This document shows, piece by piece, positions 1 to 7,779 of a DNA stretch of 13,794 nt (positions are counted from its first letter, which is position 1; each line of letters begins with the position of its first letter). The position numbers were made by a program, and so were the translations under genes. Under the pieces are notes generated by a model. That model did not search any database and was not told the DNA's origin. It was given only the letters and a program-made list of their open reading frames with translations. The DNA lies in NCBI GenBank assembly GCA_965658375.1, contig CBFHSD010000053.1, positions 1-13,794 of the forward strand, given 5' to 3'. Origin of the DNA: CBFHSD01 sp965658375. Its GTDB lineage: Bacteria; Bacteroidota; Bacteroidia; Flavobacteriales_G; Salibacteraceae.

Positions 1-1194
1 GAGGTAGCTGTCTTGCATTGGCCACCAAAGGTGGAAAGTGCCATTCACCTTCACGAGAATTTCTTCGGCTATGTCGTGGTCTTAGAAGGGGAGTTAGAGA
101 ATCATTCATACCAATTTGTTGGCACTGATTTATTGGAGGATAGTGTTGTAAAGGCAAAAGAAGGAGGGGTAATTCCGGAGTTAGATGGTGTCATTCACAA
201 ATTGAAGAATGCCGGAGACCACAGAGCGATTACTTTGCATGTCTATTACCCTCCGCTGAAAAGCTTTGAGGGGATGCAAATCTTTAACCTTCAAAATGGA
301 AGTCGGGGTATATTATCGGGCCAAGCCCAATCAGCAAGTTGGGAAGAGCCAAAATCTTCCTTTAGGAGTATTAAACAAAATGCCTTTCAATTTAAAAGCA
401 TCTATGAACAAACAGGGGCTTCTCACAGAATGATTCCCGTGGTTCCCAAACCACAAATGGATGAATTATACGCAATGATCGGTGCGTATTACAACGAACA
501 GGCAGAACAGTATGATTTTTTTGACTTGAAGCACCCTTCACGAAATACATACACAGAAAAGTTGAATGATATCATCGCAAATGAACTGAGACACGCCCAT
601 GTTGAACACTTTCTTAGTTTGGCCTGTGGCACGGGGAGAAGAGCAAAAGACATTCAACAGAAAAGCGAATCTAAATTTGAAATTACTGGTGTTGATTTAA
701 GTCCATCAATGTGTAAAGAGGCGGAGAAAAGGGGAGTGCACACAATTTGCTCAAAATGGATAGAGTGTGATTTAGGAAATCAAACCTTTGATATCGCTAC
801 TTTTTTATATGCATTCGGTCACATGCCAAACGCTGAGCTGCGTTTGAAAGGTCTTAGAAAAGTGCACAAGCATTTGAAGAAAAACGGTTCACTTTATTTA
901 GATGTATTCAATAGAGAAGACCAATCTGAATGGGGACCAAAGTCTGATCGTCTCTTTGATCAAGGTGAACTTGAAGCCATGAATTACGAGCGGGGAGACA
1001 TATTTTATCGAAAGAAAGGTGGGAAAAGTATTTCTTTTCTGCATTACTTCACCCATCTTGAAATCATAGATTTGCTGGTCCAAGCAGGATTTGAGATTGC
1101 CTGGGTGAAACATATAGGTTACGTAAAAAAGGCCGGAGAATTTACAGAGAACTCAAATGAGGGAACCTTGTTTATTAAAGCAACGAAAGTATAA
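1..1194 (+). CDS. Cysteine-dioxygenase-like cupin fused to a class I SAM methyltransferase (5' partial)
   Basis: The reading frame is open at the window edge, so the N-terminus is missing; 397 residues are visible. Numbering from the TTG at base 13, residues 1-95 resemble type I cysteine dioxygenase: an HLH pair (12, 14) and H62 match the three iron ligands, and H76 and Y78 in TLHVYYPP match the conserved His and Tyr near the active site. The position of the mammalian crosslinking Cys93 is Gly19, as in many bacterial members. The carboxylate-binding Arg would lie upstream of the window. Residues about 150-390 are a Rossmann methyltransferase: motif I LSLACGTGR (201-209), acidic VDLSPSM (227-233) and FDIATFLYAFGHM (259-271). 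There is no stop between the domains, so this is a true fusion. Probable activity is thiol dioxygenation plus methylation of an unknown small molecule. It lies 4 bp upstream of pdxH, presumably in one operon. The domain calls are firm; the substrate is unknown. Confidence 0.8.
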   Translation, partial: EVAVLHWPPKVESAIHLHENFFGYVVVLEGELENHSYQFVGTDLLEDSVVKAKEGGVIPELDGVIHKLKNAGDHRAITLHVYYPPLKSFEGMQIFNLQNGSRGILSGQAQSASWEEPKSSFRSIKQNAFQFKSIYEQTGASHRMIPVVPKPQMDELYAMIGAYYNEQAEQYDFFDLKHPSRNTYTEKLNDIIANELRHAHVEHFLSLACGTGRRAKDIQQKSESKFEITGVDLSPSMCKEAEKRGVHTICSKWIECDLGNQTFDIATFLYAFGHMPNAELRLKGLRKVHKHLKKNGSLYLDVFNREDQSEWGPKSDRLFDQGELEAMNYERGDIFYRKKGGKSISFLHYFTHLEIIDLLVQAGFEIAWVKHIGYVKKAGEFTENSNEGTLFIKATKV

Positions 1195-1198
1195 GTAG

Positions 1199-1852
1199 AT
1201 GTTAGAAGAAGTATCAAATTACCTCAATCAAATTAGACACGATTTTGCGCAGCAATCTTTGAATGAAGAAGATGTGTTGGATAGTCCCATAGAACAGTAC
1301 GCCAAATGGTTTGAAGAAGCTATAGACGCTCAAGTTTTAGACCCTAAAGCTGTTGTTATTACAACGGTAAATTTAGACAGCAAACCTAGTTCTCGTGTGG
1401 TGTATGTAAGGGGTGTTTCTGAAGAAGGTTTTGTTATTTACACCAATTACAATAGCGCTAAAGGAGAAGACTTGGCAGTGAACCCAAATGTAAGTTTGAA
1501 CATTTTCTGGCCAGAATTGGAACGACAAATACGTATTGAGGGAACAGCCAAAAAAGTAGACGCCTCTACTTCTGATGCTTATTTTGCCTCAAGGCCAAGA
1601 GAGAGTCAAATTGGTGCATGGGCTTCAGCCCAAAGTTCTACTTTAAAAGACAGAGCAGAGCTGGAGCAAAAAGTAGAAGAACTCACCAAGAAGTTCGAAG
1701 GAAAAAAAATAGAAAGACCTCTTTTTTGGGGAGGTTACCTTATCCAAGCAAATTATTTTGAGTTTTGGCAGGGTAGGCCAAGCCGATTGCACGATCGAAT
1801 CGCTTTTGAGTTGGCACAAGAAAAGTGGATAAAGAAAAGATTGTCACCATAA
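1199..1852 (+). CDS. pdxH: Pyridoxamine/pyridoxine 5'-phosphate oxidase
   Basis: FMN-dependent cytosolic enzyme that oxidises pyridoxamine 5'-phosphate or pyridoxine 5'-phosphate to pyridoxal 5'-phosphate (PLP), the last step of PLP synthesis and salvage. The 217 residues match the usual length (E. coli about 218). Family blocks run in order: PSSRVVYVRG (63-72), YTNYNSAKGEDLAVNP (81-96), RQIRIEG (109-115), SRPRESQIGAWAS (131-143) and the signature EFWQGRPSRLHDR (188-200), with substrate-binding R196 and H198. The C-terminus ends in the typical RLSP. The ATG at 1199 is 4 bp after the preceding stop and gives the expected N-terminal helix, so cotranscription with the cupin-methyltransferase gene is likely. 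A strong hairpin starts right after the stop. Nothing appears truncated or degenerate. Confidence 0.96.
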   Translation: MLEEVSNYLNQIRHDFAQQSLNEEDVLDSPIEQYAKWFEEAIDAQVLDPKAVVITTVNLDSKPSSRVVYVRGVSEEGFVIYTNYNSAKGEDLAVNPNVSLNIFWPELERQIRIEGTAKKVDASTSDAYFASRPRESQIGAWASAQSSTLKDRAELEQKVEELTKKFEGKKIERPLFWGGYLIQANYFEFWQGRPSRLHDRIAFELAQEKWIKKRLSP

Positions 1853-1853
1853 A

Positions 1854-1887
1854 AAAAAGGGGAAAGTTTTAAAGCTTTCCCCTTTTT
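1854..1887. terminator. Bidirectional Rho-independent terminator between pdxH and the T9SS protein gene
   Basis: A perfect 13-bp inverted repeat, AAAAAGGGGAAAG (1854-1866) with CTTTCCCCTTTTT (1875-1887), encloses an 8-base loop. The A tract on one side and T tract on the other serve both strands. It lies between two convergent genes whose stops are at 1852 and 1892. Confidence 0.9.
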
Positions 1888-1891
1888 CAAT

Positions 1892-4621
1892 TTAGTTCTT
1901 CATGATTGGGTACCGAGAAGTGTATCCTTTCTTATAAATCTGTAATAAATACATCCCTTTAGGAAAATCGCTCAGGTTCAATTGAGCTTGCGTATGGCTT
2001 TCTTGTTTTTCAACAAGGACTTTCCCGCTCAAGTCAACCAAGGAGAACGTAAAATAATCTACTACTTGAATAGTAATGATGCCTTGAGTTGGGTTAGGGT
2101 AGAGGTTCACCTGTGCTATTCTGTTAGCTGCAATTGAAGTGGAAGGTTGATCTACCACCAATTCATTCTTTTCAACAAAAAGTGTGAGGTTTTGCTCCAT
2201 GTTGGAATCATCTATAGAAATTACTGGAGGTGCCTGATTGAAGAATTTAGGGTGATCTACATAGATGCTGTAGTCTCCATTGCTCAGGTTATTAAACTTG
2301 AAGGCTCCTTGCACATCTGTAGTTAGATGCTCAACAACTTCATTGTTAGCATTCATAAGAAGTAAATCTAAGCCTTGAACTGCATTTCCTCCAGACACCT
2401 TGCCTGCTCCTTGGAAAACGTTTCCAGCAATGAATCCTTGTCCCCCAGGATTGGTTCCAGCCAATACTTGAATGTTTGAGCTCACAGAGTCGCAAAGACT
2501 ACCTTGAACCTCGGTAGAGCTTAAGAAGGTAGCCGCGTTTGTAAAATACGTTGGAATTGCATTTGGATGATTGGCTGAATCTGGAATAGCCTTAATGAAA
2601 ACTGTAGCTTCTTGGGAATAGAAGTAATAGTTCCCCATTTGTGTTGTTGTTGAATCTAGAATAGATACTGTCGAGTCAAGCGCATTGTAAGATATGAGGT
2701 ATACAAGACCATTTATTGGAGATCCAGAGGCATCACTCACGCTTCCTTTGTACACATAACCACTATCTACTTGAATCGTAACTGAATCTGTTGCATTACA
2801 AGCCGTTTGGCTTCCTGTTACTACGTAAGTAGTTGTTTGTGTAGGAGTGGCCGTTGGAGAATCACAATTGGTACAAGATAAGCTTGATTGAGGTACCCAA
2901 GAGAGACCCAATCCAGTGCTACTTAGCACAACACTGTCTCCTAAACAAATGCTCTCATCGGCAATAGTTTGTGTTCTTTGTTCCATTGTAATGGTAATTG
3001 GAGAAGGAGTGGGGCAGATGTTTACAGATGAATCAACTAGGGTATATATAGTGGTGTATTGACTTGGGTTGAAAAATGCATTGGTGCAGTTGTTACATGA
3101 AGTTCCATCACTACCAACAATACTAAAGCTACTTGTGTTGCTAACGGTCAATGCCACGCTATCTCCATCACAAATCACAGCGTTCCCGAAGTAGGCAAAG
3201 CCTATGGCTTGATCTACAAAAATGGTGAAGGTATCATTGCTTACAAGATTGTTAGCTCCTGTAATTTGAACCATATATGTTGTAGTTGCACTGGGAGAGA
3301 TCCAAGGATTTGAACAGTTGGTACAAGCAATATTTTGTCCAGGTACTAAGCTTCCATTTGTAGAAGACCATACAAAGCTTCCAGAAATACTAGGTGTAAA
3401 TTGAAATGTGTCTCCAGCACATAGGGTAAGGTCAGCTTGGTTTTGGTTTGCAGGAAGTACTGAAAGAAATATACCTTTTGAGTGGGATCTCGTGAACCCG
3501 CAAGTATCGAGCATGCTCTCAATGGCCATCGCGTGAACACCTTGCTTTAATCCATTGGTTGGAACAACAAAGCTTAAGGTTGAGGTGTTCCCCAAACTTA
3601 ACGTTGAACTTGCTCCTGTATAGGTATAGGCCACATTAGTGATTAAATAAGATTGGCTGATCAAATGAGATGAAGAAACATCAAACTGAGCGGTGTCACC
3701 TTGATGAACGAAAACGGTATCTCCATTGATACTTGAAACTCCTTGGCCGTTAAAAGGACTGCTAATAGCAGCGAAATCGTTAAACGTGTTAGTACTAGCG
3801 CTAGGGCTAAGAACCATAGCAGAACATTCCTTAAGAATAGAGCTTTTTAAAGCACCAGTATTTCTATCATATTCATTTACTCTGATACCAAAAAAGTAAT
3901 TTCCTATACTTATTGGGCTAGCATTTTGGTAAGTAACCATTCCAGTTGCCGCATTGATACTCATTCCAGGAATTGGATTTGACGCGGAGTATCCAGGGTT
4001 GTATGAGGCGTTGCTCGAAGAAGATGTTTTTAAGCCATCAAAAGCATAGGTTAAACTATCGCCATCAACGTCAATAGCAGAATAATCTAGAACAAGGGTA
4101 TCTGCAGAATTCAATAAGTGGAAGAAGCTATTGCTTAGTCTAGGAGAAGAATTATGATTTGAGATGTCGAAATCAGCATCTACAAAAATACCAGATGAAG
4201 AACTCTGTACATTGTTACTCATCGGTCTGCAACAATAAGAAGTTGAAAAGTTCCAACTTGAGCAATTTGTTAATACGATAGTATCTGCATAAATACTCAA
4301 TTGCATGCCTGGAAATGAACCTCCATTGCAATAGGAGTTCGAAATATTTGACGTGCACATGGTGTTTAAGCCAAGAGTACTTGAGGCAATAAGGTTTAAA
4401 CTGATAGTAGATGTTGGTGAACAACTTGACTGTCGAGTAAGATTTACTACGTTAGGAGCATTAATGGCCGAGCAATCTCTAAACTGTCGGTATTCTATTC
4501 GAAATGAGTCTCCTTGAATGTGAGTGAGGCTTAATTCTCCTCCTTGTAGGTGTGTTGCAAAAGAGGTTTGTAGAAGAAAGAAAGAAGTTAGTGCTAAAAA
4601 AAATGAACGTAGCATAATCAT
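1892..4621 (-). CDS. Large secreted T9SS type A sorting-domain protein with Ig-like and regulatory-like domains
   Basis: A 909-residue exported protein, probably cell-surface or extracellular and sent out by the type IX system. Residues 1-22 are a Sec signal peptide ending SFA|THLQGGE; THLQGGE resembles the THYVGGE-type start common in large flavobacterial secreted proteins. Residues 23-275 are Cys-rich and include a cadherin-like stretch, DVDGDSLTYAF (184-194). Three modules follow (about 400-470, 483-548, 559-619), each with a C-x-G-D-[ST] start, a C-x-N-C motif and a P-x-x-[TY]-T-T-x-Y end. Two carboxypeptidase-regulatory-like beta-sandwiches follow (about 622-700 and 728-815), then the sorting domain (836-908) with VNLYPNPTQG, the LVDLSGKV strand and LSDFPKGMYLLQI. 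No catalytic domain is visible, so adhesion or a structural role is likely. Translation may start at the first ATG or at the ATG two codons later. The exact ligand or function is unknown. Confidence 0.9.
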   Translation of the reverse strand: MIMLRSFFLALTSFFLLQTSFATHLQGGELSLTHIQGDSFRIEYRQFRDCSAINAPNVVNLTRQSSCSPTSTISLNLIASSTLGLNTMCTSNISNSYCNGGSFPGMQLSIYADTIVLTNCSSWNFSTSYCCRPMSNNVQSSSSGIFVDADFDISNHNSSPRLSNSFFHLLNSADTLVLDYSAIDVDGDSLTYAFDGLKTSSSSNASYNPGYSASNPIPGMSINAATGMVTYQNASPISIGNYFFGIRVNEYDRNTGALKSSILKECSAMVLSPSASTNTFNDFAAISSPFNGQGVSSINGDTVFVHQGDTAQFDVSSSHLISQSYLITNVAYTYTGASSTLSLGNTSTLSFVVPTNGLKQGVHAMAIESMLDTCGFTRSHSKGIFLSVLPANQNQADLTLCAGDTFQFTPSISGSFVWSSTNGSLVPGQNIACTNCSNPWISPSATTTYMVQITGANNLVSNDTFTIFVDQAIGFAYFGNAVICDGDSVALTVSNTSSFSIVGSDGTSCNNCTNAFFNPSQYTTIYTLVDSSVNICPTPSPITITMEQRTQTIADESICLGDSVVLSSTGLGLSWVPQSSLSCTNCDSPTATPTQTTTYVVTGSQTACNATDSVTIQVDSGYVYKGSVSDASGSPINGLVYLISYNALDSTVSILDSTTTQMGNYYFYSQEATVFIKAIPDSANHPNAIPTYFTNAATFLSSTEVQGSLCDSVSSNIQVLAGTNPGGQGFIAGNVFQGAGKVSGGNAVQGLDLLLMNANNEVVEHLTTDVQGAFKFNNLSNGDYSIYVDHPKFFNQAPPVISIDDSNMEQNLTLFVEKNELVVDQPSTSIAANRIAQVNLYPNPTQGIITIQVVDYFTFSLVDLSGKVLVEKQESHTQAQLNLSDFPKGMYLLQIYKKGYTSRYPIMKN
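2765..3424 (-). repeat. Three tandem CxGD...CxNC...TTxY protein modules in the T9SS protein
   Basis: Three imperfect coding repeats of roughly 60-70 residues. Their starts are CAGDTFQF, CDGDSVAL and CLGDSVVL, their middles CTNC, CNNC and CTNC, and their ends resemble SATTTYMV, SQYTTIYTL and TQTTTYVV. They fit the Ig-like modules often repeated in flavobacterial secreted proteins. The conserved cysteines suggest disulfide or metal stabilisation outside the cell, which is an inference. Confidence 0.75.
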
Positions 4622-4721
4622 AGTTTTCGAGTTGTTAGTTTAGAGACGATGAATGAAAAAAATAGGTTGTATGAGAGTTCGCGGTTCTTATTTTTTGTTC
4701 TCTGTTGACTACTTTCGAGCC

Positions 4722-5387
4722 ATGAAAAAATATGCAAGAAGATTTAAAGATCTCGATCATTTCATACTTCTGTTTTCCTTGCTCTTAGCAATTGTTTTGC
4801 CTTTGTTCAATTATTTTGAATCACTGCATTCTATGGTGCCAGATTTCAATTTGTTACTACTTATTCTATCTGGTTATTCGGTTGCATATTCTTTAGAAAA
4901 ACGAATTACTGTAGCAAAAGGCATTGCAGCATTGGCGTTTTTAGCCGTTCTCCTACGATTTATAGATGTTGGTTTTGACCCGGTGGAGGAGTCAAGAATA
5001 GGAGGGATTTTCATTATCGTTTTCTTATTTCTTTTGACGCAAAGTTTGATACGAAACATTTTGTCTCTAAGGTACGTTGGTGTTGAATTGATAGTAGATG
5101 CAATGAATGGATACTTGCTGTTAGGACTTTCTGGTTCACTAATGACAGCCATATTAGATTATTTTATTGCAAATGCTTATTCCGTTGACATTGATGGTTT
5201 GTACGGTTCGTTTGGATACTTGTATTACAGTTTTGTTACGCTTACTACATTGGGTTATGGAGATATTTATCCTACCAAGCCAATTAGCATGTCTTTAGCA
5301 ATTCTTATTTCTCTTGCAGGCGTTTTGTACTTGGCATTTTTGGTGGCAACCATTGTTTCTAAAGCAAGCGAGCACAAGAAGGTATGA
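4722..5387 (+). CDS. Six-TM potassium channel family protein
   Basis: Predicted inner-membrane K+ channel of 221 residues. Hydrophobic segments lie at about 13-31, 42-57, 66-82, 93-112, 126-149 and 187-211. Between the last two is a pore loop with the K+ selectivity signature TTLGYGD (175-181) followed by IYP. Thus four N-terminal helices precede a two-TM pore module. I see no regularly spaced arginine voltage sensor and no C-terminal RCK or cyclic-nucleotide domain; only about 10 residues follow the last helix. An in-frame ATG at 4653 would add 23 residues. I prefer 4722 because MKKYARRFKD is a natural charged start before the first helix, and starting at 4653 would leave only 31 bp from the divergent gene. 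The stop overlaps the next start by 4 bp, so it is translationally coupled to the J-protein gene. Confidence 0.85.
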   Translation: MKKYARRFKDLDHFILLFSLLLAIVLPLFNYFESLHSMVPDFNLLLLILSGYSVAYSLEKRITVAKGIAALAFLAVLLRFIDVGFDPVEESRIGGIFIIVFLFLLTQSLIRNILSLRYVGVELIVDAMNGYLLLGLSGSLMTAILDYFIANAYSVDIDGLYGSFGYLYYSFVTLTTLGYGDIYPTKPISMSLAILISLAGVLYLAFLVATIVSKASEHKKV

Positions 5388-6190
5388 TTAAGTACGCAAA
5401 GTGGATTGGTCTAGGATTGGGTTTTTTAGTAAGTGGCAGTCCATTGGGTGCAGCTATTGGCTTTCTTCTAGGATATGTGGTTGATCGCCTAGAGGGAACC
5501 ATGGTAAACTATTCTACTAAAGCTGGAAATCAGGCGTATTATTCTCAAAGCTCAGATTTTTCAATGAGTTTAGTGATGCTTACTGGAGCTGTAATGCAAG
5601 CAGATGGCAAAGTAATGCGCTCAGAATTAGACTATGTTAAATCTTTTTTTGTAAAACATTTCGGAGAAGAGCAATCCATAGAAATGGTTAAAATGCTCAA
5701 AGAAGTTCTGCAACATGCTATTGACACGCGAGAGGTTGCAATGCAAATGCGAACTCGTATGGCGCATCCATCTCGTTTGCAGTTGCTCCATTTTTTGTTT
5801 GGAATCGCCAATGCAGATAACTCTATAAGCCCTGAAGAGTTTAGACTTCTTCATCAAATTGCTCGTTTTATGGGCATCTCCCAAATGGATTTTCAATCGG
5901 TTCGCGCCATGTTTGGATTTCAGTACGGCAGACAATCTGCTGATAGTGGATCCAGGCAGTATACACAACAAGAACGTAAGAACAATATTGGTCGAGCATA
6001 TGAAATTCTCGAGGTTTCAGAGTCGGCAACAGCAAGCGAAATCAAAAATGCGTACCGCAAAATGGCGAAAAAACATCACCCAGATCGAGTAGCTTCAATG
6101 GGAGAGCGATTTCAGCAAGACGCAAAAGAAAAATTCCAGAAAATACAAGAGGCGCATGAACAAATAAAGCGTGTTCGTAATATATCATAA
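5384..6190 (+). CDS. DjlA-like membrane-anchored J-domain co-chaperone with TerB-like domain
   Basis: Predicted DnaK co-chaperone of 268 residues. Residues 7-32 are a glycine-rich hydrophobic segment (GLGLGFLVSGSPLGAAIGFL) like the atypical N-terminal TM of DjlA. Residues about 58-175 are a TerB/DjlA-type helical domain with two acidic repeats, QADGKVMRSELDYVKSFF and NADNSISPEEFRLLHQIA. After a Gln/Ser-rich linker, a J domain (about 202-265) carries the catalytic HPD at 232-234 in the context KKHHPDRV, so DnaK stimulation should be intact. In DjlA the J domain is also C-terminal and cytosolic. It overlaps the channel gene by ATGA, suggesting one mRNA and perhaps a shared membrane role. The DjlA-like family call is strong; strict orthology to E. 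coli djlA is not established. Confidence 0.88.
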   Translation: MIKYAKWIGLGLGFLVSGSPLGAAIGFLLGYVVDRLEGTMVNYSTKAGNQAYYSQSSDFSMSLVMLTGAVMQADGKVMRSELDYVKSFFVKHFGEEQSIEMVKMLKEVLQHAIDTREVAMQMRTRMAHPSRLQLLHFLFGIANADNSISPEEFRLLHQIARFMGISQMDFQSVRAMFGFQYGRQSADSGSRQYTQQERKNNIGRAYEILEVSESATASEIKNAYRKMAKKHHPDRVASMGERFQQDAKEKFQKIQEAHEQIKRVRNIS

Positions 6191-6197
6191 ATCGCTA

Positions 6198-6226
6198 TTT
6201 GAGTTGTTTTTAAAACCTTATTTTCG
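6198..6226 (+). promoter_or_regulatory. Candidate Bacteroidota-type promoter for the tandem FKBP genes
   Basis: TTTG at 6198-6201 and TATTTTCG at 6219-6226, separated by 17 bases, fit the Bacteroidota pattern TTG-N17-23-TAnnTTTG with one mismatch. Transcription would start near 6230, leaving a leader of about 30 bases to the ATG at 6259 but under 10 bases to the ATG at 6238. Confidence 0.45.
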
Positions 6227-6258
6227 CCACATTTAACATGAAAATTTCAATTTCAAAT

Positions 6259-6954
6259 ATGAAAATCAATCAAATTGCCCTAGGCGTACTTGGATTGGCT
6301 GCAGTGAGCTGCACACAGCCTGCAGAAACGGCTGCATCAACAGAAGTTAAAACCGAAGTAGATAGCGTGAGCTATGCGTTAGGTGTTAATATTGGAAACA
6401 GTTTTGTGCAACAAGACTTTACAGATGTAAATGTTGATGTGATGGCAGATGCCATGCACAAGGTACTGAAAGGAGATTCTGTATGGATGGAAAATCAAGA
6501 AGCACAAATGATGCTACAGGCATTTTTCCAAAAGAAGCAAGAAGAAGTAAACCAACAGAAGTACGCATCTAACATACAAGAAGGTGAAGCTTTCTTGGCA
6601 GAAAATGGCGCACGTGAAGAGGTGGTTACTACAGCTTCAGGCTTACAGTACGAAGTAATTGAAGAAGGTACTGGTGCAGCGCCAGTTGCAACTGATGTTG
6701 TGAAAGTACATTACCATGGTACTTTGTTGAACGGAACCGTTTTTGACAGTTCTGTAGATCGTGGCGAACCTGCTGAGTTCCCTTTAAATAGAGTAATTCC
6801 AGGATGGACTGAAGGTCTTCAATTAATGACAGTTGGTTCAAAATATAATTTCTACATCCCTTATCAAATTGCTTATGGCGAAAGAGGTAGTGGGCAAATT
6901 GAGCCTTTCTCAGCACTTGTGTTTGAGGTAGAGTTATTGGAAATAATCAAGTAA
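6259..6954 (+). CDS. FKBP-type peptidyl-prolyl isomerase lipoprotein, FkpA/Mip-like (copy 1)
   Basis: Predicted periplasmic or outer-membrane lipoprotein catalysing cis-trans isomerisation of Xaa-Pro bonds. From the ATG at 6259 the protein has 231 residues with lipobox AAVSC (Cys18). A helical dimerisation region typical of FkpA/Mip (about 30-115, starting DSVSYALGVNIG) precedes the FKBP domain (126-231). All main pocket residues are present: Y152 (HYHG), F162-D163 (TVFDSS), V179-I180, W183 (IPGWTEGL), Y206 (AYGERG) and F222. An upstream in-frame ATG at 6238 adds seven residues. I prefer 6259 because sibling lipoproteins have Cys17-18 and because of the candidate promoter. The second FKBP gene follows after 8 bp, and the two catalytic domains are about three quarters identical by hand count, so this is an established tandem duplication. 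Confidence 0.93.
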   Translation: MKINQIALGVLGLAAVSCTQPAETAASTEVKTEVDSVSYALGVNIGNSFVQQDFTDVNVDVMADAMHKVLKGDSVWMENQEAQMMLQAFFQKKQEEVNQQKYASNIQEGEAFLAENGAREEVVTTASGLQYEVIEEGTGAAPVATDVVKVHYHGTLLNGTVFDSSVDRGEPAEFPLNRVIPGWTEGLQLMTVGSKYNFYIPYQIAYGERGSGQIEPFSALVFEVELLEIIK

Positions 6955-6962
6955 TATAAACG

Positions 6963-7670
6963 ATGAAGAAGTTAGTATTTGGGCTTTTAGCAGTGACTTT
7001 GCTAGGTTCTTGTCAAAAAGGCTTATTCAACAAGTCAAAAAGTAACGAAAGCGAAATGGTGGTAGATTTATCTAACGATACTACAAAATTGAGTTACGCT
7101 CTAGGCGTTTCAATTGTAGGGAATTTAAAGAATCAAGGAATTGACACCTTAGATGCTGATGCATTCACAAGTGCAATGAAAGGAGCATATGCTGGAGACA
7201 GCATTCAAATGACCGAGGAAGAAGCAAATGCATTTTTGCAAGAGTATTTCCAACTGAAAGCAGACGAAAGTTCTCGTGCCGCGAAAGAAGAAGGAGCAGC
7301 ATATTTGGTTGAAAATGGCAAAAAATCAGGCGTAGTAACAACTGCATCAGGCTTGCAATACCAAGTCATTGAAGAAGGAACTGGAGCATCGCCTTCAGCA
7401 ACAGACGTTGTAAAAGTGCATTACACTGGAACATTAATTGATGGTACAGTATTCGATAGCTCAGTGCAAAGAGGTACTCCCGCAGAATTCCCATTGAATC
7501 AAGTGATTGCTGGATGGACAGAGGGTCTTCAATTGATGAAAGAAGGAGCAAAGTATAAATTCTTCATTCCTTACAACTTGGCTTATGGCGACAGAGGTGC
7601 CGGTGGTCAAATTCCTGGATACGCTGCATTGGTTTTTGATGTAGAGTTGTTGGAAATTGTAAAGAAGTAA
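6963..7670 (+). CDS. FKBP-type peptidyl-prolyl isomerase lipoprotein, FkpA/Mip-like (copy 2)
   Basis: A 235-residue paralogue of the gene 8 bp upstream, probably cotranscribed. It has a very short lipoprotein signal, MKKLVFGLLAVTLLGSC (lipobox LLGSC, Cys17), a polar Lys/Ser/Asn-rich tether, a helical FkpA-type N-terminal region (about 40-120, DTTKLSYALGVSIVG) and an FKBP domain (128-235). Catalytic-pocket residues are complete: Y154, F164-D165, W185, Y208 and F225. DNA identity to copy 1 is broken at many synonymous positions, so the duplication is not recent. The N-terminal halves differ far more than the catalytic halves, which could mean different partners or dimerisation. A hairpin terminator follows. 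Confidence 0.94.
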   Translation: MKKLVFGLLAVTLLGSCQKGLFNKSKSNESEMVVDLSNDTTKLSYALGVSIVGNLKNQGIDTLDADAFTSAMKGAYAGDSIQMTEEEANAFLQEYFQLKADESSRAAKEEGAAYLVENGKKSGVVTTASGLQYQVIEEGTGASPSATDVVKVHYTGTLIDGTVFDSSVQRGTPAEFPLNQVIAGWTEGLQLMKEGAKYKFFIPYNLAYGDRGAGGQIPGYAALVFDVELLEIVKK

Positions 7671-7690
7671 TCCAAAGACATTTTGAATAT

Positions 7691-7721
7691 AAAGCGACTC
7701 GGTAAACAGGTCGCTTTTTTT
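7691..7721 (+). terminator. Rho-independent terminator of the tandem FKBP genes
   Basis: AAAGCGAC (7691-7698) pairs with GTCGCTTT (7710-7717) around an 11-base loop and runs into a T tract to 7721. It lies 20 bases after the stop of FKBP copy 2. Confidence 0.8.
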
Positions 7722-7729
7722 ATGGCATA

Positions 7730-7759
7730 AAAAAGGCTCCGAATTTTCGGAGCCTTTTT
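7730..7759. terminator. Terminator of ndk (symmetric, usable on both strands)
   Basis: AAAAAGGCTCCGAA (7730-7743) pairs perfectly with TTCGGAGCCTTTTT (7746-7759) around a 2-base apical gap. It lies 20 bases beyond the ndk stop (minus strand) and just after the FKBP terminator, so the convergent genes are separated by two stacked hairpins. Confidence 0.88.
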
Positions 7760-7779
7760 AAATAGTATGCTTTAGTAGA

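Noticed and set aside
4710..4717. TACTTTCG as a -7 element for the channel gene
   Set aside because: It has one mismatch, lies only 4 bases before the chosen ATG and has no TTG at suitable spacing.
4653..4721. N-terminal extension of the channel protein from the ATG at 4653
   Set aside because: The extra 23 residues look unlike a channel N-terminus and would leave only 31 bp for two divergent promoters; the ATG at 4722 is preferred, though not proven.
5627..5971. Minus-strand ORF of 114 residues
   Set aside because: It lies wholly antisense to the TerB/J-protein gene, whose motifs show the plus frame is the real one.
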